DNA of 64,000 nucleotides. It comes from Glaciibacter superstes DSM 21135 (GTDB lineage Bacteria > Actinomycetota > Actinomycetes > Actinomycetales > Microbacteriaceae). A program made the position numbers and the translations under genes. The notes beneath the pieces were generated by a model. It did no database searches and was not told where the DNA came from. It saw only the letters and a list, made by a program, of their open reading frames with translations. Each line of letters starts with the position of its first letter. The first letter of the stretch is position 1. Of the stretch, positions 45,008 through 54,060 are shown in pieces. Location: positions 30,077 to 94,076 of the forward strand of contig NZ_ATWH01000017.1 of the NCBI RefSeq assembly GCF_000421145.1, given 5' to 3'.

Positions 45008-45771
45008 TACCCGAACGCGATGACCGGGCGGCCGGACTCCGGGTGCCGCAGCACGACGGCGTCGACCTCGAAGACCGAACGGATGAGGTCTGGCGTCAGC
45101 GTCGCATCCGTCGCCCCAGCGGCCACAACGCGGCCGCGCTGCAGCACAATCACGTGATCGCTGTAGCTCGCGGCCAGGGTCAGGTCGTGCAGTGCGGCCA
45201 GCGCAGTGACCCCTTGGGTGGCCAGCGATCGCACCAGCGCCAGTACTGACAGTTGCGCGCTGATGTCGAGGTGGTTCGTCGGCTCGTCGAGCAGCAACAG
45301 CGACGGCTGCTGGGTGAGCGCCCTCGCCAGCTGCACCCGCTGCCGCTCGCCGCCAGACAGGGTGTGGAATCGCCGCGCCGCGAATGACGACATGCCCACC
45401 GTCTCGAGCGCCTCGTCGGCAATCGTGCCGTCTTGCGCGCTGTCGCCGGCGAGCATCGACTGGTGCGGCGTGCGTCCGAGGAGCACCACCTGCCGAACGC
45501 TCAGCTCAACATCGGTCGCCGAATCCTGCTCCACGAGCGCCACCCGCCTCGCCCGTTCGCGCCGCGGCAGCGACCCCAGGTCGGTGTCATCGAGCAGAAC
45601 CGTGCCGCCGCTCGGCCGCCGCGTCGCCGCGATCAACGCGAGAAGCGTCGACTTGCCCGCGCCGTTCGGCCCGAGCAGGGCCGACACCGACCCAGACGGA
45701 ACGCTCACGTCGACACCGTCGACCAGCATCCGCCCGTCGATCGTGTAACTCAGTCGCGACGCCTCGAGCAT
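45007..45771 (-). CDS. ABC importer ATPase (metal-chelate type, F420-0-like)
   Basis: A 254-residue ATPase with Walker A GPNGAGKST, signature LSGGERQRVQLARAL, Walker B LLLLDEPTNHLD and switch His in LHDLTLAA. It matches FecE/BtuD ATPases and especially the branch annotated in actinomycetes as the proposed F420-0 ABC transporter. It is last of three genes; its start overlaps the permease stop by one base. Confidence 0.85.
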   Translation of the reverse strand: MLEASRLSYTIDGRMLVDGVDVSVPSGSVSALLGPNGAGKSTLLALIAATRRPSGGTVLLDDTDLGSLPRRERARRVALVEQDSATDVELSVRQVVLLGRTPHQSMLAGDSAQDGTIADEALETVGMSSFAARRFHTLSGGERQRVQLARALTQQPSLLLLDEPTNHLDISAQLSVLALVRSLATQGVTALAALHDLTLAASYSDHVIVLQRGRVVAAGATDATLTPDLIRSVFEVDAVVLRHPESGRPVIAFG

Positions 45772-46859
45772 CAGGCGATCGCCTTCCGCCGCCAGAGCAG
45801 CACGGCGAACACCGGCGCGCCGATCAGCGCGGTGATGATGCCGACCGGAATCTCCCGCGGGTCGAACACCGTGCGAGCGAGCGTGTCGGCCCAGATCAGG
45901 AACACCGCACCGCTGAGCGCGGCGAGCGGCAGCAGCGCCCGATGCGCACCGCCCACCACGAGCCGTACAGCGTGCGGCAGGATCAGCCCGACAAACCCGA
46001 TCGAGCCGCTCACCGAGACCATGGCGCCGGTCAGCACGGCGGTGCCCGCCAGCAGCAGCCAGCGGGTTCCGTTCACGTTGACACCCAGAGCGGATGCCGC
46101 CGTGTCACCGAAGGCGAACGCATCCAGCACCCTGCCGGTGACCAGGATCGGCGTGCCGACAACGGCGATCGCCACGGCGACGATGAGCACAGACCACCAG
46201 GTCGCACCACCCAGCGAGCCCATCAGCCAGCCCAGGATCTCCCGGTACGCATCACCCTGCGCCGACCAGAAGATCACAAACGACGTCGCCGCGCCGGCCA
46301 GGGCGGAGACCGCGAGGCCGGCAAGCACGGTGCGGGTCGGGGTGATCGCGCCGAGCGAGCTCGCCAGCCCGAGAGTCGCGACCAGCGCCAGCATCGCCCC
46401 GGCGAACGCGGCGAGCGGCAGCACCAGGCCGAGCCCGAGCAGCAGCACGGCAACCGCACCGAGCGACGCGCCGGAGGAGAGACCGAGCAGGTACGGGTCC
46501 GCCAGCGGGTTGCGCGTCACCGCCTGCATCACCGCGCCGCTGATCGCGAGCCCGGCGCCGACCCCTGCCGCGGTCAGAACGCGCGGGAGCCGCAGCTCCC
46601 AGACCACGCCGTCGAGCAGTCCGGGCAGGGGCGATTCACCGAAGCCGAGGTGATGCAGTACGGAGCCCCAGACATCCGTCGCCGACAGCGACGCCGGTCC
46701 GATGGCGACCGCGAGGGTGACGGATGCCACCAGCAGCACCGCAAGCAGCGCACCGGTGAGCGCGGTGCCGGCTCGGCCTTTCGACCGAGCCCGCACGCCA
46801 GGTGCCTGCGCGGTGGGGCCCCGAGCGTCTGGTGCCCGCGGGTCAGTTGGCCGCGTCAT
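45771..46859 (-). CDS. ABC importer permease (FecCD/BtuC type, F420-0-like)
   Basis: A 362-residue permease with about ten helices. It includes the conserved LRLPRVLTAAGVGAGLAISGAVMQAVTRNPLADPYLLGLSSGASLG segment in overall pattern and the SGSIGFVGLILPHAVRLVVGGAHR coupling region. It forms type II importers for iron chelates, cobalamin or, proposed, F420-0. It overlaps the binding protein gene by 17 bases. Confidence 0.85.
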   Translation of the reverse strand: MTRPTDPRAPDARGPTAQAPGVRARSKGRAGTALTGALLAVLLVASVTLAVAIGPASLSATDVWGSVLHHLGFGESPLPGLLDGVVWELRLPRVLTAAGVGAGLAISGAVMQAVTRNPLADPYLLGLSSGASLGAVAVLLLGLGLVLPLAAFAGAMLALVATLGLASSLGAITPTRTVLAGLAVSALAGAATSFVIFWSAQGDAYREILGWLMGSLGGATWWSVLIVAVAIAVVGTPILVTGRVLDAFAFGDTAASALGVNVNGTRWLLLAGTAVLTGAMVSVSGSIGFVGLILPHAVRLVVGGAHRALLPLAALSGAVFLIWADTLARTVFDPREIPVGIITALIGAPVFAVLLWRRKAIA

Positions 46860-47865
46860 CCAGCTTCTTCACCTGGTCGACCAGCGACTGCACGGTTTCG
46901 ACGTTGCGCACGCCGGCTTCCGATGCGGGGAACGGAACGATGAGGTAGCGCTTGTTCTTCACGGCGTCGAGCTGCGCCGTGACCGGGTTGGCCTCGAGCA
47001 CGCCGATCTTCTTCTCGGTGCTGCCCCAGGCCGAATCGACCAGCACGATCACGTCTGGATTGGCCTCGACGACGACCTCCCAGCTGAGCGACGACCAGGT
47101 CTCGTCGATGTCTTCGGCGATGTTGGTGAGGCCGGCCGCGTCCATCATGATCTGCGGGGCGCCGGAGCCGGCGCCGACGAAGGGTGTGTCTGAACCGGAG
47201 CTGTACCAGAGGGCGGTGGTCTCGCCCTTCGCAGGCTTGACGGCGTCGAGCGCGGCGCGCTGGTCGGCGACCAGCGTGGCAGCGGCATCCGTCGCGTCGA
47301 AGATCTGACCGACCTGGGTGATCTCGTCGAAGACGTCGTCGAAGGTGAGCGGGTGCGGCTGGTAGCCCTCCTCCTGGCAGGCGGCGGGGGACACAATGGT
47401 GTTCAGGCCGAGCGTGGCGAGGGCCGCGCGGTCACCGGCGCCTTCAGCCGAGAAGTTCGACTCCCAGCCGGCATAGACGAGGTCGGGGTTCTGCTCGAGC
47501 ACGGCTTCCTGGCCGGGAACGCTGTCGCTGATCACCGGAACGTCGGCAGCGGCATCCGCCCACTGCTCTGAGACGGGCCCGTCGGAGAACGATGAGGCGA
47601 CGATGTGGTCGCCGAGCCCGAGGGCGAGCAGCATCTCGGTGGAGGTCGACTTGATCGTGAGCACACGCTCTGGTGCCGAGTCGAAGGTCACCTCTGTGCC
47701 GCAGTTGTCGATGGTGAGCGGGTAGCCAGAGCCCGAAGCCGACGGGCTTTCGGTGGGGTCGGCAGCCGGCTCCGGCACACTCGCGGCGCATCCGGCCAGG
47801 AGCAGGGCGGATGCCGCGGTGGCGACGGCGACAAGGGGGAGACGGTGGCGGCGCTTCGGTGACAT
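46843..47865 (-). CDS. ABC importer binding lipoprotein (F420-0-like)
   Basis: A 340-residue class III binding protein. The signal peptide ends LLLAGCAA, followed by a Pro/Ser linker. Two lobes contain APERVLTIKSTSTEMLLALGLGDHIV and NPDLVYAGWESNF, joined by a long helix. The family is that of siderophore/cobalamin binders, but the EMLLALG...PGQEAVLEQNPDLVYAGWESNF pattern matches the actinomycete proteins called proposed F420-0 binding proteins. A frame from 48045 is rejected for a proper signal peptide at 47865. The upstream gap (47866-48140) shows no convincing cobalamin or other riboswitch. Confidence 0.8.
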   Translation of the reverse strand: MSPKRRHRLPLVAVATAASALLLAGCAASVPEPAADPTESPSASGSGYPLTIDNCGTEVTFDSAPERVLTIKSTSTEMLLALGLGDHIVASSFSDGPVSEQWADAAADVPVISDSVPGQEAVLEQNPDLVYAGWESNFSAEGAGDRAALATLGLNTIVSPAACQEEGYQPHPLTFDDVFDEITQVGQIFDATDAAATLVADQRAALDAVKPAKGETTALWYSSGSDTPFVGAGSGAPQIMMDAAGLTNIAEDIDETWSSLSWEVVVEANPDVIVLVDSAWGSTEKKIGVLEANPVTAQLDAVKNKRYLIVPFPASEAGVRNVETVQSLVDQVKKLDDAAN

Positions 47866-48140
47866 GAATTCTCGCTCTGAGTGGGCCCGGCCGCGCACGC
47901 GTGCGGTCACATCGTCGGTCTGACAGCGCCAAAGCGACGATGCGCACGCACTCGCGAAGGCGAGCGGGCGTTTCGATTGGGGGAGCGGGGCCGTGCGATA
48001 GGCGGCGACGGATGCGACCTGCCGCCCAAATCCGGACGGGCTCACCCGGTCAGAGCTAACCGGTGGTCGCTTTCCAGCCTATGCCCAATCGGCGGGGGCG
48101 CGGTCGCGACTCATCCTCCTCGACGGATCTCCTCGACGGA

Positions 48141-49535
48141 TCAGGCCCAACGGGCGGTGAGCGTGTGCGGGCCGGGAGTCACGGCGGGCTCCGGACCGGC
48201 CGCAGCCGCGGCCAGCGCCCGCGCCACCGGCTCGATGTCGTCTGGCAGGGCGCCCGCCGTCACACGCACGAAGGCCGCGCCGTCAGCGCCACCAGCCGGT
48301 GGCGCGGCGAAGAACGGTGCACCTCCCGCGACCCGAATGCCGGATGCCGCCAGCCGCACGATGGCGTCGCGCTCATCGGCCACAGGCAGCCACATGTTGA
48401 TTCCGTCTGCCTGAGGCACGGCGAGGCCGAACGAAGCGAGGGCATCCGTCAACGCCTTCTGTCTGGCGAAATACATGTGCCTGGCCTCGCTGATCTGCGT
48501 GATGCTGCCGGGGTTCGTGAGCAAGTCGTGCAGAATCTTCTGCAGCATGCGGCTTGTCCAGCCTGGCCCCAGCATCCGTCTCGACACGATCGGGTCGACC
48601 AGGCGGGCCGGCCCGCCGAGCGCCGCGATGCGCAAGTCTGGGCCGTGCGATTTCGAGAAACTGCGCACGTGCAGCACTCGCTCCGGGAGCCAGCGCCCGA
48701 GGCTCACGTCTGGCGCGACGCTGATCTCGCCGGAGTGGTCGTCTTCGATCACCACCGTGTCTACGGCCTGTCGCGTCGCCCGGAGCAGCATGGCCAATTC
48801 TTCCGCCCGTTCGGCCGGCATCGAAGCGCCGGTCGGGTTCTGCGCCCTTGGCTGCAGGATGACGGCGGCCGGCGCCAGCGCTAGTGCGGCTGCGAACGAC
48901 GCCGGCACAATCCCGTGCTCGTCGATCTCCACCGGCAGCCGCTCCACCCCGATCTGGTCGAGCAGGTCGAAAAACGGAGGGAATCCGGGGTTCTCCACGA
49001 TGACCCGGTCGCCGAACCTGGTCACCTGGTCGAGGCTGCGGGAGATGGCATCGAGGGCGCCGTCGACGACGGTGATCGCGGGGGCCGGGTACGACCATGA
49101 CTCCGCCAGCACCTGCAACAACTCAGGAATCACGGGGAGATCCTGATAGCTGGGCGTCACCGCCCGCTCAGAGACCCGCGACAGCGCCGGCCCGAGCGCC
49201 GGCAACAGCAGGGGGTCTGGAGTGCCGCGCGACAGGTCGAGCCGCGTCGCCTGGGCGTTCGGCGCCATCGTTTTGCTTCTGGCCGGCAGCCACGACGGCG
49301 CGGCGTCCAGCACGAAGGTGCCGCTGCGCCCGCGCGACGCGATCAGGCCCACCGACGCCAGCGCGCGCCACGCCTGACTGACGGTCGCCGGGCTCACTCC
49401 GAGCGTGCTGGCGAACTCGCGCACGGTGGGAAGGCGGTCGCCGGGTGACAGGCGGCCGGATGCGATCAGTCGCCCGAGCGCTGCGGCAATGCCGGCAGGG
49501 GTGCGGGTCTCGATCTCGTCGATAAAGATTTGCAT
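48141..49535 (-). CDS. MocR-family regulator (GntR HTH plus aminotransferase fold)
   Basis: About 464 residues. A GntR winged helix-turn-helix (RLPTVREFASTLGVSPATVSQAWRALASVGLI) is fused to a class I aminotransferase-like domain. The PLP-binding Lys lies in RSFSKSHGPDLR, with NPTGASM and the VIEDDHSGEI Asp. MocR proteins such as GabR sense an amino acid as its PLP aldimine. The ATG at 49535 has AAGGG 9 bases upstream; GTG 49541 is possible. It is divergent from the pyrimidine catabolic operon that contains a beta-alanine-type aminotransferase, so it is the obvious local regulator. Confidence 0.85.
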   Translation of the reverse strand: MQIFIDEIETRTPAGIAAALGRLIASGRLSPGDRLPTVREFASTLGVSPATVSQAWRALASVGLIASRGRSGTFVLDAAPSWLPARSKTMAPNAQATRLDLSRGTPDPLLLPALGPALSRVSERAVTPSYQDLPVIPELLQVLAESWSYPAPAITVVDGALDAISRSLDQVTRFGDRVIVENPGFPPFFDLLDQIGVERLPVEIDEHGIVPASFAAALALAPAAVILQPRAQNPTGASMPAERAEELAMLLRATRQAVDTVVIEDDHSGEISVAPDVSLGRWLPERVLHVRSFSKSHGPDLRIAALGGPARLVDPIVSRRMLGPGWTSRMLQKILHDLLTNPGSITQISEARHMYFARQKALTDALASFGLAVPQADGINMWLPVADERDAIVRLAASGIRVAGGAPFFAAPPAGGADGAAFVRVTAGALPDDIEPVARALAAAAAGPEPAVTPGPHTLTARWA

Positions 49536-49648
49536 GATCACTTGCCCTTGGCTGGTTCAGGCGACAGGATGATTAACGCGTGCGTCATACAGAGAAACAC
49601 AATAGAAATGTTCACGTTGAATAATAACAAAGCCGGGTAACGCATCCT

Positions 49649-49660
49649 GGTTCGTGAACC
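49649..49660. promoter_or_regulatory. Palindrome in the MocR/nitrilase divergent gap
   Basis: GGTTC-GT-GAACC, a 12-bp inverted repeat 35 bases before the nitrilase-type start. The gap (49536-49695) is AT-rich around 49600-49630. It is a possible MocR target; no clear -35/-10 pair was found. Confidence 0.35.
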
Positions 49661-49695
49661 GAAACGACAATCAGATTTCGATCAACGAGGATTGG

Positions 49696-50601
49696 ATGGC
49701 ACCACACGTGACCGCAGAAAACGTGACAACACCGAACGTGACGGCAGCGGATTCGAGAACCGTTCGAGCCGCCATCACCCAGACCACCTGGACCGGCGAC
49801 AAAGAATCGATGATCGCCAAGCACGAGCAGTTTGCTCGGGACGCCGCGGCAGACGGTGCCCAGATCATTTGCTTCCAGGAGCTTTTCTACGGCCCGTATT
49901 TCGGCATCACCCAAGACAAGAAGTACTACGCATACGCTGAAGCCGCTGATGGGCCAATCGTGCAGAGGTTCGCCGCGCTGGCCAAAGAGCTGAACCTGGT
50001 GATGGTTCTCCCCATCTACGAAGAGGACATGCCGGGCGTCTACTACAACACGGCCGTCGTCGTCGACGCAGACGGCACGATCCTGGGCAAGTACCGCAAG
50101 CACCACATTCCGCACCTCGACCGGTTCTGGGAGAAGTTCTACTTTCGGCCCGGCAACCTCGGCTACCCGGTCTTCGAGACGGCCGTCGGCCCGATCGGCG
50201 TCTACATCTGCTACGACCGGCACTTCCCGGAGGGCTGGCGCGAACTGGGCCTGAATGGTGCCCAGATCGTCTTCAACCCCAACGCCACGAAGCCTGGACT
50301 TTCGAACCGGCTATGGGAGCTTGAGCAGCCCGCTGCCGCTGCCGCCAACGGCTACTTCGTCGCCGCGCCGAACCGTGTCGGCACCGAAGACAACGAATAC
50401 GGCGACCTCGCGGTTCCCTTCTACGGCAACAGCCAGTTCGCCGACCCGCAGGGCAACATCGTCGGCGGCTACGGCAGCGGTGATTCAGAGGAGGTCGTCA
50501 TCCGCGATCTCGACCTCGACATGATCCGCCAGGTGCGCGACGACTGGCAGTTCTATCGCGACCGCCGCCCGGACTCGTACACGTCGATCCCTCAGCCGTA
50601 A
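49696..50601 (+). CDS. Nitrilase-superfamily N-carbamoyl-beta-alanine amidohydrolase
   Basis: A 301-residue C-N hydrolase. The catalytic triad is E62 (CFQELFYGPYF), K135 (KYRKHHIPH) and C172 (YICYDRHFPEG). The PHLDRFWEKFYFRPGN segment is typical of beta-ureidopropionases, which hydrolyse N-carbamoyl-beta-alanine to beta-alanine, CO2 and ammonia. The N-terminus has a Val/Thr/Asn-rich extension of about 20 residues; ATG 49696 follows GAGG. A GTG at 49654 is less likely. It starts the pyrimidine operon, upstream of the dihydropyrimidinase. Confidence 0.88.
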   Translation: MAPHVTAENVTTPNVTAADSRTVRAAITQTTWTGDKESMIAKHEQFARDAAADGAQIICFQELFYGPYFGITQDKKYYAYAEAADGPIVQRFAALAKELNLVMVLPIYEEDMPGVYYNTAVVVDADGTILGKYRKHHIPHLDRFWEKFYFRPGNLGYPVFETAVGPIGVYICYDRHFPEGWRELGLNGAQIVFNPNATKPGLSNRLWELEQPAAAAANGYFVAAPNRVGTEDNEYGDLAVPFYGNSQFADPQGNIVGGYGSGDSEEVVIRDLDLDMIRQVRDDWQFYRDRRPDSYTSIPQP

Positions 50602-50621
50602 CGACTGCGAAGGAGCAGAGG

Positions 50622-52055
50622 ATGAAAACCCTCATCAAGAACGGCACGGTCGTCAACTCCACCGGCACAGCGCAGGCCGATGTGCTCATCGACGGTGAGA
50701 CCATCGCGGCCGTGCTCGCGCCAGGTTCCTCCCTGCTCGGCTTCGACGTGGAGAACAACGTCGACACCGTCATCGACGCGGCGGGCAAGTATGTGATCCC
50801 TGGCGGGATCGACGCCCACACCCACATGGAGATGCCTTTCGGCGGCACCAATGCCAGCGACACCTTTGAAACCGGCACCCGGGCCGCCGCCTGGGGCGGA
50901 ACCACCAGCATCGTCGATTTCGTCGTGCAGTACGCCGGAGAGAACGTGCTCGACCAGTTCGCGCTGTGGCACGAGAAGGCCCGCGACAACTGTGCCATCG
51001 ACTACGGCTTCCACCAGATCCTCTCCGACGTGCAGGATTCCTCGCTCACGGCGATGGACGAGCTGGTCAAGGAGGGCGTCTCCAGCTTCAAGCTGTTCAT
51101 GGCGTACAAGGGCGTCTTCCTCTCCGACGACGGCCAGATCACCAAAGCCATGCAGCGGGCTGCCCAGAACGGCAGCATGATCATGATGCACGCCGAGAAC
51201 GGATCCGTGATCGACCTGCTGGTACAGCAGGCGGTCGCCGCAGGCAACACGACGCCGTACTACCATGGCCTCACGAGGCCGTGGCAGGCGGAGGAGGAGG
51301 CCACCCACCGGGCGATCATGCTGGCGAACCTCACCGGTGCACCGCTGTACGTGGTGCACGTGTCGGCCAAGCAGGCCGTCGCGCAGATCGCCACCGCACG
51401 TGACAACGGCCAGAACGTCTTCGGTGAGACCTGCCCGCAGTACCTCTATCTCTCGCTCGAGGACAACCTCGGCGCCGAGAGTGATGAATGGGGCAGTTTC
51501 GAGGGTGCCAAGTGGGTGTGCTCGACACCGCTGCGCTCGCGGGAGGAAGGCCACCAGCACCACATGTGGCAGAGCCTGCGCACCAACGACATCCAGATGG
51601 TCTCCACCGACCACTGCCCGTTCTGCATGAAGGGCCAGAAAGACATGGGCCTGACCGACTTCTCCAAAATCCCGAACGGCATCGGGTCGGTCGAACACCG
51701 GATGGACCTGCTCTACCAGGGTGTCGTCGACGGCAACATCTCCCTCGAACGCTGGGTCGAGGTCACCTCCACCACGCCGGCGCGCATGTTCGGCATGTAC
51801 GGCAAGAAGGGCGTCATCCAGCCAGGAGCCGACGGTGACATCGTCGTCTACGACCCGAAAGGCCACACCTCGATCGGAGTCGACAAGTCCCACCACATGA
51901 ACATGGACTACTCCGCCTGGGAGGGCTACGAGATCGACGGCCACGTCGACACCGTGCTCTCGCGCGGCAAGGTCGTCATCGATGACAACCAGTACCTCGG
52001 CACCAAGGGCGACGGAAAGTTCTTCAAGCGCGGTCTGAGTCAGTACCTGATCTAG
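50622..52055 (+). CDS. Dihydropyrimidinase / D-hydantoinase
   Basis: A 477-residue cyclic amidohydrolase that opens dihydrouracil, dihydrothymine or 5-substituted hydantoins to N-carbamoyl amino acids. The binuclear metal site is complete: H66 and H68 (DAHTHMEM), carboxylated K157 (SFKLFMAYKG), H190 (MMHAENG), H246 (VVHVSAK) and D330 (STDHCPF). It is cytoplasmic and tetrameric in known relatives. It lies 20 bases after the amidohydrolase that uses its product. Confidence 0.93.
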   Translation: MKTLIKNGTVVNSTGTAQADVLIDGETIAAVLAPGSSLLGFDVENNVDTVIDAAGKYVIPGGIDAHTHMEMPFGGTNASDTFETGTRAAAWGGTTSIVDFVVQYAGENVLDQFALWHEKARDNCAIDYGFHQILSDVQDSSLTAMDELVKEGVSSFKLFMAYKGVFLSDDGQITKAMQRAAQNGSMIMMHAENGSVIDLLVQQAVAAGNTTPYYHGLTRPWQAEEEATHRAIMLANLTGAPLYVVHVSAKQAVAQIATARDNGQNVFGETCPQYLYLSLEDNLGAESDEWGSFEGAKWVCSTPLRSREEGHQHHMWQSLRTNDIQMVSTDHCPFCMKGQKDMGLTDFSKIPNGIGSVEHRMDLLYQGVVDGNISLERWVEVTSTTPARMFGMYGKKGVIQPGADGDIVVYDPKGHTSIGVDKSHHMNMDYSAWEGYEIDGHVDTVLSRGKVVIDDNQYLGTKGDGKFFKRGLSQYLI

Positions 52056-52123
52056 CCGTAGACCGAACACCGCACCTCACCACACCACCAGCCCAGCCGA
52101 CCCGGACAGCGACAGGACACCAG

Positions 52124-53176
52124 ATGGATTTCGGAGCAGTTCTCCAGACCAACCCGCCGTCGGCCAGAACGGTGCAGCTCGCCAAGCTGGCAGAGGACCA
52201 CGGGTTCAGCCATGTCTGGACCTTCGATTCGCACCTGCTCTGGCAGGAGCCATACGTCATTTACAGCAAAATCCTCGCCGAGACCCGCAAGATCATCGTC
52301 GGCCCCATGGTGACCAACCCGGCCACCCGCGACTGGACGGTCACCGCGTCCACCTACGCGACACTCAACGAGATGTATGGAAACCGCACGATCTGCGGCA
52401 TCGGCCGCGGCGACAGCGCGGTGCGGGTCACCAACGGGGCGCCCACCACACTGAAGACGCTGCGCGAATCGATCCACGTCATCCGTGAACTGGCGAACTC
52501 GCGGCCGGTCGAGTACAACGGCGCGACCTTGCAATTTCCGTGGAGCACCGGGTCGAGCCTCGACGTCTGGGTTGCGGCATACGGGCCGCTTGCGCTGAAG
52601 CTGGCTGGTGAAGTCGGCGACGGTTTCATTCTGCAGCTGGCTGACCTCGACATCGCGAAGTGGATGATCCAGACGGTTCGGGATGCCGCGGCGAACGTCG
52701 GGCGCGACCCGCTGGCCGTGAAATTCTGCGTTGCCGCCCCGATGTACATCGGCACCGACGTGACTCATATGCGCGACCAGTGCCGCTGGTTCGGCGGCAT
52801 GGTCGGTAACCACGTCGCCGACATCGTGGCCAAGTACGGCACCAACGGCGGCTCGGTCGGCGGCACTGCAGGCGGCGCGGGCGGCGGCATCCCGACCGCT
52901 CTGACCGACTACATCAAGAACCGTGAGGGGTACGACTACAACGAGCACGGCCGAGCGGGCAACACCCACACCTCGTTCGTGCCCGATGAGATCGTCGACA
53001 GGTTCTGCCTGCTGGGCACGGCAGAGGAACACATCGAGAAGCTGAAGGCGCTGAAGGCCCTCGGCGTCGACCAGTTCGCCGGCTACCTGCAGCACGATAA
53101 CAAGGAAGAGACCCTGCGGGTCTATGGGGAGACCGTCATCCCGGCCATCGCGGAACACATCGTGGCGAAGGCATGA
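52124..53176 (+). CDS. LLM-class F420-dependent oxidoreductase (3), pyrimidine cluster
   Basis: A 350-residue luciferase-like barrel. Segments include MDFGAVLQTNPPSA, HVWTFDSHLLWQEPYVIY, GPMVTNPATRDWTVTAS and CGIGRGDSAVR. It resembles the family of F420-type oxidoreductases repeatedly found beside dihydropyrimidinase genes. The Gly-rich stretch at about 236-252 (GTNGGSVGGTAGGAGGG) looks like a flexible loop. It is within the operon, where a reductase acting on the pyrimidine ring is missing, so it may supply or replace that step; this is inference. The next permease overlaps its stop as ATGA. Confidence 0.85.
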   Translation: MDFGAVLQTNPPSARTVQLAKLAEDHGFSHVWTFDSHLLWQEPYVIYSKILAETRKIIVGPMVTNPATRDWTVTASTYATLNEMYGNRTICGIGRGDSAVRVTNGAPTTLKTLRESIHVIRELANSRPVEYNGATLQFPWSTGSSLDVWVAAYGPLALKLAGEVGDGFILQLADLDIAKWMIQTVRDAAANVGRDPLAVKFCVAAPMYIGTDVTHMRDQCRWFGGMVGNHVADIVAKYGTNGGSVGGTAGGAGGGIPTALTDYIKNREGYDYNEHGRAGNTHTSFVPDEIVDRFCLLGTAEEHIEKLKALKALGVDQFAGYLQHDNKEETLRVYGETVIPAIAEHIVAKA

Positions 53177-54060
53177 ATCGTTCCGGCCGGGGTACCACGT
53201 GGCGCCGTATTGCAACCGGTGCCCTGGGCATCGTGCTGCTCTGCGCTGCCTGGGAGCTGTACAAACTGCTCGGCCCGGCAGATGGTGTTGTCGTCGGCGG
53301 CCTCACGATCCTCCCGCGCACCAGCGACCTCGCCATGCCGCACCTGTGGACCATGGCAGAACGGGTGCTCGAACCGGTCACCGGCGCTTCGAACGCCGTG
53401 CCGATGTGGGAAGCCGTGCTCCAGGCATCCCTCTTCACACTCGGCATCTCGGCCGTCGGCTGGCTGGTCGGGGTCTCGGTGGGGCTCGCGCTCGCCCTGC
53501 TCATGCAGCGGTTCCGGCTCGCAGAGCAGGCCGTGCTGCCCTGGGTGATCCTCAGCCAGACCGTGCCGCTCATTGCCATCGCGCCGCTGGTGCGTCGGTG
53601 GGGCGCGCAGATCCACTTCGGAGAGTTCACCTGGGAGAACTGGATGTCGGTGGCCATGATCGCCTCCTACCTCGCGTTCTTCCCGGTGTCGGTCGGCGCC
53701 CTCCGTGGCCTCTCCTCACCCGACGCCGCCCACGTCGACCTCATGCGCTGCTATTCGGTCGGCTGGTGGAAGACGCTCTGGCGCCTGCGGCTGCCGGCCA
53801 GTGTCGGTTACCTGTTGCCCGCGTTGCGCCTCGCTGCGGCAAGCGCCGTGATCGGTGCAGTCGTCGCCGAGGTGTCGATCGGGCTTCGTGGCGGCATCGG
53901 CCGACTCATCGTCGAGTATGCCGGCGCGGCCGGCGGTGACCCAGGCAAGCCTTGGGCGCCCATTTTCGGATCCGTGCTGGTCGGCCTGGTCGCCGCCGGA
54001 TTTGTCGGCCTGATCGGCCTGTTCCTTCGTCGATTCCGCAGGGGAGAAGTTCCGGCATGA
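53173..54060 (+). CDS. NMT1-type ABC importer permease (1)
   Basis: A 295-residue permease of the nitrate/sulfonate/thiamine-precursor class with six helices and the docking loop HVDLMRCYSVGWWKTLWRLRLPASVGYLLPALRLAAASAVIGAVVAE in overall pattern. It is ATGA-coupled to its neighbours on both sides. With the ATPase, second permease and binding protein it forms an importer with two different permeases, a layout seen for pyrimidine or riboflavin uptake. Confidence 0.85.
   Translation: MNRSGRGTTWRRIATGALGIVLLCAAWELYKLLGPADGVVVGGLTILPRTSDLAMPHLWTMAERVLEPVTGASNAVPMWEAVLQASLFTLGISAVGWLVGVSVGLALALLMQRFRLAEQAVLPWVILSQTVPLIAIAPLVRRWGAQIHFGEFTWENWMSVAMIASYLAFFPVSVGALRGLSSPDAAHVDLMRCYSVGWWKTLWRLRLPASVGYLLPALRLAAASAVIGAVVAEVSIGLRGGIGRLIVEYAGAAGGDPGKPWAPIFGSVLVGLVAAGFVGLIGLFLRRFRRGEVPA

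Noticed and set aside
47866..48140. Possible cobalamin or TPP riboswitch upstream of the metal-chelate-type importer
   Set aside because: GC-rich leader with a few short matches, but the conserved B12-box and the TPP core could not be assembled on the minus strand.
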